IMG/VR virus record: IMGVR_UViG_3300042319_001788
Span: 1 to 26,085 of that record
Direction: 5' to 3' (one strand)
Length of the DNA stretch: 26,085 nucleotides
Source: a virus
The notes beneath the pieces were generated by a model. It had not been told where the DNA came from. It saw only the letters and a list, made by a program, of their open reading frames with translations, and ran no database searches. The translations under genes and the position numbers were made by a program. Of the stretch, positions 16,901 to 22,792 are shown one piece after another. Within the stretch, counting starts at the first letter, position 1. Each line of letters begins with the position of its first letter.

Positions 16901-18067
16901 TTGAGTGCGACAGGGACATCGCCTATTGTGTGGGCTGTCACGAGTGGCCAACTGCCGGCAGGTCTGTCCCTCAATGCCTCAACTGGTGCCATTACAGGGA
17001 CGCCAACAACTGAGGGGACGGCATCATTTACCGTCCGGGCGGCTAACGGGACTGCGCCTAACGCGACATTGGCAATGACAGCCATTGTGCAGGCCTCAGG
17101 TCAGTCCCCTATTGATGTCGTTGTGCCCGGCGCGACCTACGCACAATATCTCGATATTCCCCTCCTACGCGACAAAGACGACGGCGCGGGATTTTATGTC
17201 GCACTAACGGGCGCGACCACCCCGTGGTCAGGGGCGACCGTGCTGCAATCGGTGGACGGCCTGTCATACACGTCGCTTGCTTCGGCGTTTTCGAGCGCGG
17301 CCTCAGGGTTTGCCACGACCCAGCTAGGCGCTGGATTTAACACCAACATGATTGACGAGGCGAGCTCGGTCACGGTCTACATCAATGGCGGCGGCACGCT
17401 CGCATCAATCACGACCGACGAGCTGCTCAATGGCGGCAACGCATGCGCCATTGGCGGCGAGATTTTGTGTTTTGGCACTGCCACCCTTGTGGCGGCTCAA
17501 ACATACCGCCTAAGCCGCTTTATACGCGGTTTGTTTGGCACTGAGGCAGCACAGGCTACGCATCCCGGCGGCGATGCGTTTGTGATGCTCAATGGCGGCG
17601 GCGTGGTGCGCGTTGCTGGCACGACCGCGCAGATTGGTCAGCCGCTGCAATATAAATCCATCACCAACGGCCAAAAATTAAACACGGCGGCGGCAGTACC
17701 GTTTACAAATTTTGCCGCCGGACTCAAACCGCTGTCTCCGGTTTTGGTCAACGCGAGCAAACAACCTAATGGGGATTTTGTAATTCGGTGGACGCGGCGC
17801 GGGCGCATCGACGCGGCTTGGCGGTCTACAGTTGATGTGCCACTAGGTGAGACGGTCGAGGAGTACGACCTAGAGCTATACACGTCTGGTGTGCCAAACA
17901 TTTTGAGGCGCACGGTGCGAGTCACAGCACCGACGTACACATACACACTGGCACAGCAGGTGACAGATGCAGGCAGCGGCATCGCGGCAGGCGCGCTTAG
18001 TCATCGCGTCTATCAAATATCGAGTGTGGTCGGACGCGGCTTTGGCTCGCCTATTGCAAACACGTAA
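13988..18067 (+). CDS. Tail-tip / host-specificity protein (GTA gp15 / lambda J-like) with propeller-like insert and two Ig-like repeats
   Basis: 1359 residues. Residues 1-~50 are Gly/Ala-rich and hydrophobic (GAGIGGFMGGSIGASIGWSV), then GAPIPVVYGAVRVAGNVIWA begins the conserved tail-tip domain, broken at ~208. Residues ~208-640 are a repeat-like beta region (CLWVSLPDAETLVRYDLKTK, later AIPVDPDGT-like turns such as AVQVDPDGTIYLIS) resembling a beta-propeller. The conserved part resumes at VPLADIVEDLCERSKLSASQ (~641) and continues to ~865. Two putative Ig domains follow at ~868-950 and ~951-1038, each with LPAGL-LN-STGAITGT. The conserved C-terminal region starts YAQYLDIPLLRDKDDGAGFY. It likely forms the receptor-contacting tip. 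The extra domains are inferred to extend host binding. Confidence 0.88.
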   Translation: MARLVLGAVGAGIGGFMGGSIGASIGWSVGAALGGLVDPPDAIKQQGPRLGDLKLQASSYGAPIPVVYGAVRVAGNVIWASEIRETATTTSEGGKGGPEVETTTYTYAVDVAISIGEGELVGVSRMWANNQLVANFSTTNTDIAESVVFYSGTETQLPDPTMEAALGVGRVPAYRGQAYIVFENLQLADYGNRVPNFEFEIGAGELTGGGPPIIVDTGLPAIDYQNFNTIDAYDCLWVSLPDAETLVRYDLKTKKTLVTRSNVSTIPQQGGTQLLRPYAINDAGVLFCDRQYYTGACYLLPSGGEVVATTTAWIPPTRGEFGQILAPGFYITEPPANTGVLSFSSGGSGNLGILQANKKVLAVGSGYFGYGVRLYEDGVQDTKWEFISSYFPAPDPLGSSVRYGNTTVPNPQPFGNFTYGLLPPHWHNGIVFNQVSPFINAPQSGRRIKIEGVETVALIRSTTNDGYRTGLYNHVVLATVSDGGLDPLLTNMDVAACNAVQVDPDGTIYLISSSAAKIYKYVQQYPDDPAKQREFILTATLDIASLPSFNSASARIPSSGGIMVAFYGAQYSARVAFINLKTMTIVKTAPTPSLFQPAMLDNHKSSQILACIDAFSQRIYTIDYRRATNSGGGVFIPSNFSVPLADIVEDLCERSKLSASQIDVTALEPYTVRGYALSRQASARANIAQLQQAYFFDAVESDHKIKFVPRTQRSVVTIDVDELGAYAAGGQPSELLEVRRGQEVELPSRVSVTYPDQNFDYQLKTQNAQRLLTASVVESAEALAVVLSADEARSVANRALYFAHIERTRFAFGTSKKYVYLEPTDVVTINGPNKSYIARLQTASTSGGLIQWEAIAATGSGAAIGAPTIISPLNAGAVAGVAFAYTILATNTPTSYSATGLPAGLTLNTSTGAITGTVAASGTAMATITATNASGSGKSPLTITTTASAVAPTITSAATINAKVGALVNAFLSATGTSPIVWAVTSGQLPAGLSLNASTGAITGTPTTEGTASFTVRAANGTAPNATLAMTAIVQASGQSPIDVVVPGATYAQYLDIPLLRDKDDGAGFYVALTGATTPWSGATVLQSVDGLSYTSLASAFSSAASGFATTQLGAGFNTNMIDEASSVTVYINGGGTLASITTDELLNGGNACAIGGEILCFGTATLVAAQTYRLSRFIRGLFGTEAAQATHPGGDAFVMLNGGGVVRVAGTTAQIGQPLQYKSITNGQKLNTAAAVPFTNFAAGLKPLSPVLVNASKQPNGDFVIRWTRRGRIDAAWRSTVDVPLGETVEEYDLELYTSGVPNILRRTVRVTAPTYTYTLAQQVTDAGSGIAAGALSHRVYQISSVVGRGFGSPIANT
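16588..17100 (+). repeat. Two tandem Ig-like (He_PIG type) repeats inside the tail-tip gene
   Basis: The first repeat contains LPAGLTLNTSTGAITGTVAA and the second LPAGLSLNASTGAITGTPTT, each about 83-87 residues. They are inserted between IQWEAIAATGSG and the DIPLLRDKDDGAGFYVA region, which are normally close together in this family. Such domains are often displayed on phage surfaces. Confidence 0.8.
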
Positions 18068-18078
18068 AAGGACAAAAA

Positions 18079-18729
18079 ATGGCAGACAGTACAAGCAACA
18101 TCCCGCAGATGTCGAGTTTCCAAGCCGCGAAGGAGGTCACGTTTAACTCCGTGGTCGATGCGCTCTCGCCTGCGTCAATTTTTGGGCGCAATTTTGCAAC
18201 AAGCTCCGGTCTCGTGTGGGGATTTTTGGGAGGACGGATTGAGGTCGATGCGGTGCCTACGCTCATAGCTAATGGCACTCTCACGCTCACGGCATCGTCC
18301 ACCTGTTATATCGAGGCGACGAGGGCGGGCGTGGTATCGTCCAACACGACGGCATTCACACCGGGACGAATCCCTCTCTATGTTGTTGTGACTGGCTCGG
18401 CCAGCGTCACGAGCTGGCAGGACGTGCGGCAGCCGGGCGCGGCGGTGTGCAACCGCGCCGTCGTCAACATCAGCAACGCCAACGTGACTCTCACAGCGGC
18501 GCAGGCGCGGTGCCAAATCATCGAGGTCACAGGCACGCTCAACTCGTCCCATCGCTCAATTATTGTGCCGCTCGCGTTGCAGCAATGGACAATTTTTGCA
18601 AACACGACCGGGGGTGTTGGCGTCAACGTCATCGGCGCGACTGGCACCGGCGTCACGGTGGCAGACGGTCATCGCGCCATCGTTTATAGTGACGGGACAA
18701 ATGTTGTTCGCGCAACGGCTGATGTATAG
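18079..18729 (+). CDS. Tail fibre-like protein following the tail-tip gene
   Basis: 216 residues, with AAAGGAC about eight bases before ATG 18079. The N-terminal part (FQAAKEVTFNSVVDALSPAS ... SGLVWGFLGGRIEVD) and the repeated beta segments (TLTLTASSTCYIEATRAGVV, then FTPGRIPLYVVVTGSASVTS) match a protein type found after the tail-tip gene in many proteobacterial phages. The C-terminal half is a different beta domain (NVTLTAAQARCQIIEVTGTL ... FANTTGGVGVNVIGATGTGV). I read it as a small fibre or tip accessory attached to the tail-tip protein. The exact role is not known. A T-rich run without a clear hairpin follows its stop. Confidence 0.7.
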   Translation: MADSTSNIPQMSSFQAAKEVTFNSVVDALSPASIFGRNFATSSGLVWGFLGGRIEVDAVPTLIANGTLTLTASSTCYIEATRAGVVSSNTTAFTPGRIPLYVVVTGSASVTSWQDVRQPGAAVCNRAVVNISNANVTLTAAQARCQIIEVTGTLNSSHRSIIVPLALQQWTIFANTTGGVGVNVIGATGTGVTVADGHRAIVYSDGTNVVRATADV

Positions 18730-18766
18730 TTATAATTGTTTGAGTTTTTTTTAATAGGGGACACAC

Positions 18767-18964
18767 ATGGACGGATTTTATTTAATTGCAGTTTTGTTAA
18801 TCACGATCATTATTTTGGGCGTGATTTTTTTTGCTGATCGCGAAGACAAGAAAACTACGCTCAAAGGTGGGCCCGGCGAGGGCCCCGGCGGTCATCCGTT
18901 AAGCGGTCGTCAAACTGACATTACCCCCGGCGGCCCCGGCGAAGGCCCCGGCGGTCATCCTTGA
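18767..18964 (+). CDS. Small membrane-anchored protein with two GGPGEGPGGHP repeats
   Basis: 65 residues, preceded by AATAGGGGACACACATG. Residues ~4-22 form one membrane helix (FYLIAVLLITIIILGVIFFA), then a short charged stretch (DREDKKTT). The tail consists of two copies of GGPGEGPGGHP (residues 34-44 and 55-65) separated by a ten-residue linker. The second copy ends the protein. I do not recognise a family. The protein would be anchored in the inner membrane with a flexible Gly/Pro tail. It is the first gene of the lysis region and overlaps the next start, so a holin accessory or antiholin role is possible but not shown. Confidence 0.6.
   Translation: MDGFYLIAVLLITIIILGVIFFADREDKKTTLKGGPGEGPGGHPLSGRQTDITPGGPGEGPGGHP
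18866..18960 (+). repeat. Two near-identical GC-rich direct repeats coding GGPGEGPGGHP
   Basis: Copy one at about 18866-18897 and copy two at about 18929-18960 both end CCCCGGCGGTCATCC, at a 63-base period. They differ at few bases, suggesting recent duplication or conserved use. Confidence 0.75.
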
Positions 18965-19356
18965 AAAGTGTCGCGGCCGCGCTTGCTATAGGCGCGGTGT
19001 TTTTTAATTTCTCGGCCGAGTGGGCGCTGCCGGGATTTAGCCCATACGCAACTTGGTACATCCAGCAGAGTATTTGGGTAGCCGTTTTGTGTGTGGTGGT
19101 GCGTTTGCTCATTGACTCATACCCGCGATCCGCCGTCTGGGCGCTCGCGTCAACGGCGTGCTTTGTAGGCGCGTCTGAGGGGCTACAAAACGCGACATGT
19201 AGGCTGCTCGTCGACAATGGCAGCAGCATACCGCGTGGCACGACCGTATGCGATTATGTGACTGGCCTACCCGTACAGGCAACGTCGGTCACGCTGTATT
19301 TATTTTTATTTTTGTGGAGCGTCTACAAATGCAGACCGAACCGCAGGATTTTATAA
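18961..19356 (+). CDS. Membrane protein of the lysis region, function unknown
   Basis: 131 residues from TTG 18961, which overlaps the upstream stop (TTGA). About four hydrophobic segments are visible: VAAALAIGAVFFNFSAEWAL, SIWVAVLCVVVRLLI, AVWALASTACFVGASEG, and TSVTLYLFLFLWSVYKC. Two cysteines in a loop (ATCRLLVDNG ... TTVCDYVTG) could form a disulfide if periplasmic. Proteins with a similar ASEGLQNATCR-type segment occur near holins in other phages, as far as I recall, but I know no defined function. The next gene begins inside its last ten codons. Holin or holin partner is the most likely role. Confidence 0.55.
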   Translation: MKSVAAALAIGAVFFNFSAEWALPGFSPYATWYIQQSIWVAVLCVVVRLLIDSYPRSAVWALASTACFVGASEGLQNATCRLLVDNGSSIPRGTTVCDYVTGLPVQATSVTLYLFLFLWSVYKCRPNRRIL

Positions 19357-19715
19357 CCGTCGTCGTCGCCATATTGGCGCTGGTGACGAGCAAGGAGCTA
19401 GCCGCGCTAGTCGGCCCATACGCCGGGATCGCGGCCTGCGCGTGCGCTGGTGCAGCCGTGTCTTTGTCAGGCAATGACGAGTCGATGACGGTGCCTCAGG
19501 CTCTTGGCTATGTGTTGTTGCGCGTACTGCTCGCGACCATCCTCACGGTAGGACTCGCCGAGCTATTGCAGCACGTCATGCCGGCGATTAAGCCGCGGTA
19601 TTCGCTCATTCCGCTGGCGTTCGGTATCGGCTGGATCCGGGACTACTCTAGCCTGCGCTCTTGGGTCGGCGACACCATACAAACCATAATCTCGCGCCGG
19701 GTGGATAGACCATGA
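19329..19715 (+). CDS. Probable holin-like membrane protein
   Basis: 128 residues from ATG 19329, with GTGGAG at 19314-19319. The start lies 28 bases inside the upstream gene, and an upstream in-frame extension to 19248 is not needed. Three hydrophobic regions appear: ITVVVAILALVTSKELAALV with GIAACACAGAAVSLS, then ALGYVLLRVLLATILTVGLA, then SLIPLAFGIGWI. The C-terminus is short and basic (IISRRVDRP). Small size, two to four membrane segments, a charged tail and placement before Rz/Rz1 fit a holin. The start of the next gene overlaps its stop as ATGA. No family name is assigned. Confidence 0.55.
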   Translation: MQTEPQDFITVVVAILALVTSKELAALVGPYAGIAACACAGAAVSLSGNDESMTVPQALGYVLLRVLLATILTVGLAELLQHVMPAIKPRYSLIPLAFGIGWIRDYSSLRSWVGDTIQTIISRRVDRP

Positions 19716-20008
19716 CTCAGGAACTGCTCACTGCGATCAATTTTATTATATGCTCCCTCGGCGGATTTTGTTGTATTTGCCGACTGCGGATTATGGGCGC
19801 GTCAACAAAAAAACCAATCCGATTTCAATATGCAATTTGGTTTGCCGTGTTTTTTTATTCGGCCTTCAGTTGGACGTATGGCGACCACCCAACAGGGATC
19901 CAAATCGTGCTAGGCGCTGCTGTGCTCGCGCATATTTTGCTCGGGTTTAGCGCGTGGCGCGACGGCCTGCCAAATTATGCAAAAAAAGAGGAGGCGAGAT
20001 GGAATTAG
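19712..20008 (+). CDS. Small three-helix membrane protein, holin candidate
   Basis: 98 residues, overlapping the upstream stop. Three membrane segments are visible: LLTAINFIICSLGGFCCICR, IWFAVFFYSAFSWTYG and GIQIVLGAAVLAHILLGFSA, with a basic loop (RIMGASTKKPIRF) and a charged C-terminus (KKEEARWN). This pattern resembles putative three-helix phage holins (Phage_holin_3 type), recalled and not searched. The stretch overlaps the start of the DUF5675 gene by ten bases. With the gene at 19329 it may make a holin/antiholin pair; which is which cannot be told from sequence. Confidence 0.6.
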   Translation: MTQELLTAINFIICSLGGFCCICRLRIMGASTKKPIRFQYAIWFAVFFYSAFSWTYGDHPTGIQIVLGAAVLAHILLGFSAWRDGLPNYAKKEEARWN

Positions 20009-20457
20009 AGCTAAAACGCCGCTCGTCATCGGAGACCTGCACCGTCGGAGAGTTGTTTGTTGATGGCAACTTTGAGTGCTACATACTAGAGGACGTGGTG
20101 CGAGAGATTAAGGGCGTTTCAGTCGCCGCCTGGAAAACGCACGGCGCGACGGCCATACCTGTAGGCACCTATCAAATCACCCTCACGCAGTCCCCGCGTT
20201 TTAAGCGCGTCTTGCCATTGCTCAATCGCGTCCCCGGGTTTAGTGGCGTCCGCATTCACCCAGGCAACGACGCCGATGACACTGAGGGGTGTTTGCTACC
20301 GGGCCTGACCGTTGACGACGACGGCGAGGGTGTCGCGTATTCTCGCGCCGCGTTTGATCGATTGTTTGACAAACTCACGCGAGCAGACGCCATAGGTCAA
20401 CCGATGTTTATCTCGATCGAAAACAGGCACACGACCGACGACGAGGCTGTCGCGTGA
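19999..20457 (+). CDS. DUF5675 family protein, candidate lysis enzyme
   Basis: 152 residues from ATG 19999, chosen because GAGGAGGCGAG lies just upstream; the in-frame ATG at 19954 is inside the previous gene. The conserved core is clear: IPVGTYQITLTQSPRF, PLLNRVPGFSGVRIHPGN (His87) and DDTEGCLLPGL (Cys98). The spaced His and Gly-Cys motif recalls the L,D-transpeptidase active site, but a catalytic role for DUF5675 is, to my knowledge, not proven. It occupies the place where an endolysin is expected, between holin-like genes and Rz, and no other endolysin is visible nearby. There is no signal peptide. It overlaps the Rz start (GTGA). Confidence 0.8.
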   Translation: MELELKRRSSSETCTVGELFVDGNFECYILEDVVREIKGVSVAAWKTHGATAIPVGTYQITLTQSPRFKRVLPLLNRVPGFSGVRIHPGNDADDTEGCLLPGLTVDDDGEGVAYSRAAFDRLFDKLTRADAIGQPMFISIENRHTTDDEAVA

Positions 20458-21023
20458 TCTCCGCGATCCGCATGTGGCTCGATGTTGTGCTGTCGTTTTG
20501 GCGCATCGCTGCGGCATTGGCCGCCGTCGCCGCGCTCGCTGGTGCGGTGTGGTGGGTGCGCGATACTGGAGTGCAGGCAGAGCGCGCCCGTTGGCAAATC
20601 AAAATGAGCAAATCCGACGCGCACTGGCAGGCTCAATTAGATGCGGCCAATGCGTCAAACCGCTTGAGCGAGCGGCGCAGCGCCCAGGCAATTGCAAACG
20701 TGTCAACCCGTTACCAACGCGAGATTAAAAATGTCGATGCTAAAAAAAATTATGATCGTAGCAGTGTGCAGCGCGGCAGCCTCCGGCTGTTCGACCGTCC
20801 CGATGACGCCACTGAGCAAAACAATTGTCGAGCGTTGCCCGCAACCAGTGACCCTGCCGCCTCCACCCTCGGACGTGATGGTAGAGAGGCAACCGAACTT
20901 TCGCAAGCGACTGCTGGAAATCTTTTTGACCTCGTTAACGACGCCGACGCCGTCGTCGCACAACTTTCAGCCGCGCAGTCCGTGATTTTGGAATATCAAA
21001 AATTATGTGGCGCTGGCCTGTGA
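20454..21023 (+). CDS. Inner-membrane spanin subunit, Rz-like
   Basis: 189 residues from GTG 20454, overlapping the DUF5675 stop. One N-terminal membrane helix (residues ~17-35, IAAALAAVAALAGAVWWVRD) is followed by a charged helical periplasmic domain (SDAHWQAQLDAANASNRLSE and RYQREIKNVDAKKNY) and a C-terminal helix (ATAGNLFDLVNDADAVVAQL). This is the i-spanin layout. It acts with the Rz1 lipoprotein to fuse inner and outer membranes in the last step of lysis. Rz1 is coded inside it in the +1-shifted frame. The stop is immediately adjacent to the stop of a leftward gene, so the late operon ends here. Confidence 0.85.
   Translation: MISAIRMWLDVVLSFWRIAAALAAVAALAGAVWWVRDTGVQAERARWQIKMSKSDAHWQAQLDAANASNRLSERRSAQAIANVSTRYQREIKNVDAKKNYDRSSVQRGSLRLFDRPDDATEQNNCRALPATSDPAASTLGRDGREATELSQATAGNLFDLVNDADAVVAQLSAAQSVILEYQKLCGAGL
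20731..20985 (+). CDS. Outer-membrane spanin lipoprotein, Rz1-like, embedded in Rz
   Basis: 84 residues from ATG 20731 (a second ATG at 20737 is an alternative start; the open frame extends to 20692 without a ribosome site). A basic start (MSMLKK), hydrophobic stretch (IMIVAVCSAAASGC) and lipobox ASG-Cys20 give a lipoprotein signal. A proline-rich part follows (VTLPPPPSD), then a basic amphipathic end. The gene is wholly inside Rz in another frame, the embedded Rz/Rz1 arrangement known from lambda. The lipoprotein is anchored in the outer membrane and binds the Rz periplasmic domain. Confidence 0.85.
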   Translation: MSMLKKIMIVAVCSAAASGCSTVPMTPLSKTIVERCPQPVTLPPPPSDVMVERQPNFRKRLLEIFLTSLTTPTPSSHNFQPRSP

Positions 21024-21036
21024 TCAGTCATCACAG
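21018..21036. repeat. Inverted repeat covering both stop codons at a tail-to-tail gene junction
   Basis: CTGTGAT (21018-21024), loop CAGTC, ATCACAG (21030-21036). The stops of Rz (TGA 21021-21023) and the leftward gene (TCA on the top strand, 21024-21026) lie inside this 19-base element. No T-run follows on either strand, so it is not a standard terminator. Confidence 0.6.
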
Positions 21037-21263
21037 ACCGCCTTCCGCGCTTTAAGCCGCCATTGCTGGCAGCGCGTAGGCGCTGCGCTTATCGCCACCA
21101 TCGCGCCTCGTGCATAGGCCGATTCGGCCCGCCTGTCTGCGGCTGCGTCAATCTCCGGGACAACAAAAAAATAAAACGTCATTGAGGCTATAGCCGCGCC
21201 AAGCGCGCAAAAAATCGTCAAAAGCGCGAGCGCAAAAATTGTGCGTTTATTGTGGTTTTTCAC
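21024..21263 (-). CDS. Small membrane protein, last gene of leftward operon
   Basis: 79 residues from a GTG start at 21261-21263 that overlaps the upstream stop (TTGTGA), with GAGG about ten bases before. A short basic N-terminus (KNHNKR) precedes one long hydrophobic segment, TIFALALLTIFCALGAAIAS and MTFYFFVV, giving one membrane helix. The remaining part is Ala- and Arg-rich (AAADRRAESAYARGAMVAIS). No family is recognised. It lies at the 3' end of an early operon, just against the late operon, so a superinfection or membrane role is conceivable but unsupported. Confidence 0.5.
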   Translation of the reverse strand: MKNHNKRTIFALALLTIFCALGAAIASMTFYFFVVPEIDAAADRRAESAYARGAMVAISAAPTRCQQWRLKARKAVCDD

Positions 21264-21466
21264 AATTTCTGTAACCTCATTTTGACAATTTTTATTTTTT
21301 TGTTTGCGATTTTGGTTTTGATTAGACCGATCTCGCGCTCAGTGTCAAAAATTTTTGTTTGCACTCGCCGCATCTCGCTCGCGTAGTCGGCTAGCAGGCG
21401 CGCATACGATGCGCGGTGGCACTGTTCGCGCCATTGCAAAAACGTCAAATATATTTTTGTAATCAT
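21260..21466 (-). CDS. Small coiled-coil protein with LTFLQWREQ motif
   Basis: 68 residues. The ATG at 21464-21466 overlaps the stop of the Gp157-like gene (AAATGA), implying coupled translation. The N-terminus reads ITKIYLTFLQWREQCHRASY and is followed by a basic, heptad-like helix (MRRVQTKIFDTEREIGLIKT then KIANKKIKIVKMRLQKL). No family is recognised. The LTFL-WREQ block recurs in the small protein at 22598, including at DNA level. It may be a nucleic-acid or protein binding adaptor of the early operon, on charge grounds only. Confidence 0.55.
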   Translation of the reverse strand: MITKIYLTFLQWREQCHRASYARLLADYASEMRRVQTKIFDTEREIGLIKTKIANKKIKIVKMRLQKL

Positions 21467-21957
21467 TTAATTTCCAATCGCGTCCCGGTTTGCAAACGCG
21501 CTCCCGGCACAAAATCGCCGGACTTTAGTCTGTCCCCGATTAGTTTTTTGTCAGGCACCGAAACGACTGGCGGGGTGCGTAAAAATTCGGGAGGAATAAG
21601 GGCTGCGTTGTCGACAACAACACTAGCCGGATTGTGTTTGATGGTCAGCGTCAAAAAAGGGCTGTCGATTTTTGTAATCCCGCACGCCTCCATGTTGGTC
21701 TTTAGGTATTCAGTAATTGATTCGATTTTTTGTTCTAACCTTTTTCGCCGCTCGGCCATTTGACCTTCCGCCTCGCGGATAGCCTTCGCAGTCGCCTCTA
21801 TGTTTTTGACAAACAAAGCGACGTTTTTTGATTTTTCCTCAATTGGGAATTGCAGTCCCTCCAGCGTGTCCCGTATTGTGTCTGCGTCTAAATCGGAGTT
21901 GTCAAGCACGGCCAGAGCCGTGCGGTATTCGGTCGTAAGTTCGTAAAGTGCTGTCAT
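21463..21957 (-). CDS. Siphovirus Gp157-like protein
   Basis: 164 residues. The family pattern is visible: an N-terminal ALYELTTEYRTALAVL, then DTIRDTLEGLQFPIEEKSKN, a long helical section with AEGQMAERRKRLEQKIESIT, the conserved YLKTNMEACGITKIDSPFLT then LTIKHNPASVVVDNAALIPP, and a C-terminal DRLKSGDFVPGARLQT. Gp157 proteins lie in early phage operons next to single-strand binding and recombination proteins. The original name came from Streptococcus phages, where a resistance effect was reported; the molecular role is not settled to my knowledge. Here it directly follows the SSB-like gene, the usual neighbour. Confidence 0.87.
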   Translation of the reverse strand: MTALYELTTEYRTALAVLDNSDLDADTIRDTLEGLQFPIEEKSKNVALFVKNIEATAKAIREAEGQMAERRKRLEQKIESITEYLKTNMEACGITKIDSPFLTLTIKHNPASVVVDNAALIPPEFLRTPPVVSVPDKKLIGDRLKSGDFVPGARLQTGTRLEIK

Positions 21958-21967
21958 AATTTATGAC

Positions 21968-22594
21968 TCAAAATGGGATGTCGTCGTCATCAAAATCGCC
22001 CCCGATTGGCTGGACGCCATGCCCTATATCCTGCCGCGCTGGAGGGGCTTGCAACGCCAAAAATTCTGGCGTCGGCGTAATCAAATTTTTGTAGTAGTCG
22101 GAGAGCGCATTAAATGACGCCAGAACAAACTCGTCGCGCTCAAGCGAGAAATAAAACGACGGATTGATTTGCTCGGGTACCGGCGCACCTTTTGGCAACG
22201 CCATTAGCGCGGTGATGCGGATTTTGTTTTTGTCGTTTGGCGTCAACTGTAGCATGCATGGCTTGCCCAAAATGTTTTTGGCGTCAAACCCTGCCAGCTC
22301 TGTTTGTGCAAACTCGCGACCGCGCCAGTTGACTAAATCGCGTCTCAAATTAGCCTTTTCGGCCAAGCTCGCGGTGTAGAATTTTGAGACAAAAAACGGC
22401 ATTCCGGCGCGCTCCCCATCCGGCATCAGCTCGTTTGGTAGCTCAAAACCAATTACAACCTGACGCCTAAAAATTTTCGCGCCCTTGTACTCGCCCGGCT
22501 GTGTGCCAATGTCGATCAGCCGCACGCATCGCGCAACGTGCGTACCTGCTGGTGCCTGCGCAAAATCGCTGCCGCCTGTATCAGTCCATTTCAT
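21968..22594 (-). CDS. Single-stranded DNA binding-like protein with acidic DDDDIPF tail
   Basis: 208 residues, with GAGGAT just upstream of ATG 22592-22594. The first ~150 residues look like a beta-rich nucleic-acid binding domain (AGTHVARCVRLIDIGTQ, EYKGAKIFRRQVVIGFELP, FVSKFYTASLAEKANLRRDL). The C-terminus is low-complexity and ends GGDFDDDDIPF, the acidic tip typical of SSB proteins that recruit repair and replication partners. Family-level naming is not certain; phage proteins of this type are found beside Gp157. Inferred role: protects single strands during phage replication or annealing. The upstream gene supplies its ribosome site within its last codons. Confidence 0.75.
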   Translation of the reverse strand: MKWTDTGGSDFAQAPAGTHVARCVRLIDIGTQPGEYKGAKIFRRQVVIGFELPNELMPDGERAGMPFFVSKFYTASLAEKANLRRDLVNWRGREFAQTELAGFDAKNILGKPCMLQLTPNDKNKIRITALMALPKGAPVPEQINPSFYFSLERDEFVLASFNALSDYYKNLITPTPEFLALQAPPARQDIGHGVQPIGGDFDDDDIPF

Positions 22595-22597
22595 TTT

Positions 22598-22792
22598 TTA
22601 ATCCTCATAATAATTTTGCTGCAATTTGTCAATTAAAATTTCTTCTCGCGCCGTTTTCCCGCGCGGATTAAAAATCTCACGCGGTTCGCGCCAGCCGGGC
22701 ACGTCGTGACCGCAGTCGTCTCGCGCCGGCGGTTGCTCGCGCCAATCCAAAAATGTCAAATCATACGATGATTGCTTAATTGTCAAGATCAT
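22598..22792 (-). CDS. Small protein with LTFLDWREQ motif
   Basis: 64 residues from ATG 22790-22792. This ATG directly touches a GGGAGGAGG sequence, leaving no spacer. The TTG six bases further in would be ideally spaced (start MTIKQSSYD), so the true start is uncertain. The sequence carries SSYDLTFLDWREQPPARDDC and a basic/acidic end (REEILIDKLQQNYYED). No family is recognised. The LTFLDWREQ block is shared with the protein at 21260. The start overlaps the end of the upstream small gene, so the two are probably coupled. Confidence 0.5.
   Translation of the reverse strand: MILTIKQSSYDLTFLDWREQPPARDDCGHDVPGWREPREIFNPRGKTAREEILIDKLQQNYYED

Noticed and set aside
16639-17085. 148-codon minus-strand ORF opposite the Ig-like repeats
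   Set aside because: Val/Ala-rich mirror of the repetitive Ig-like coding sequence, without a start signal.
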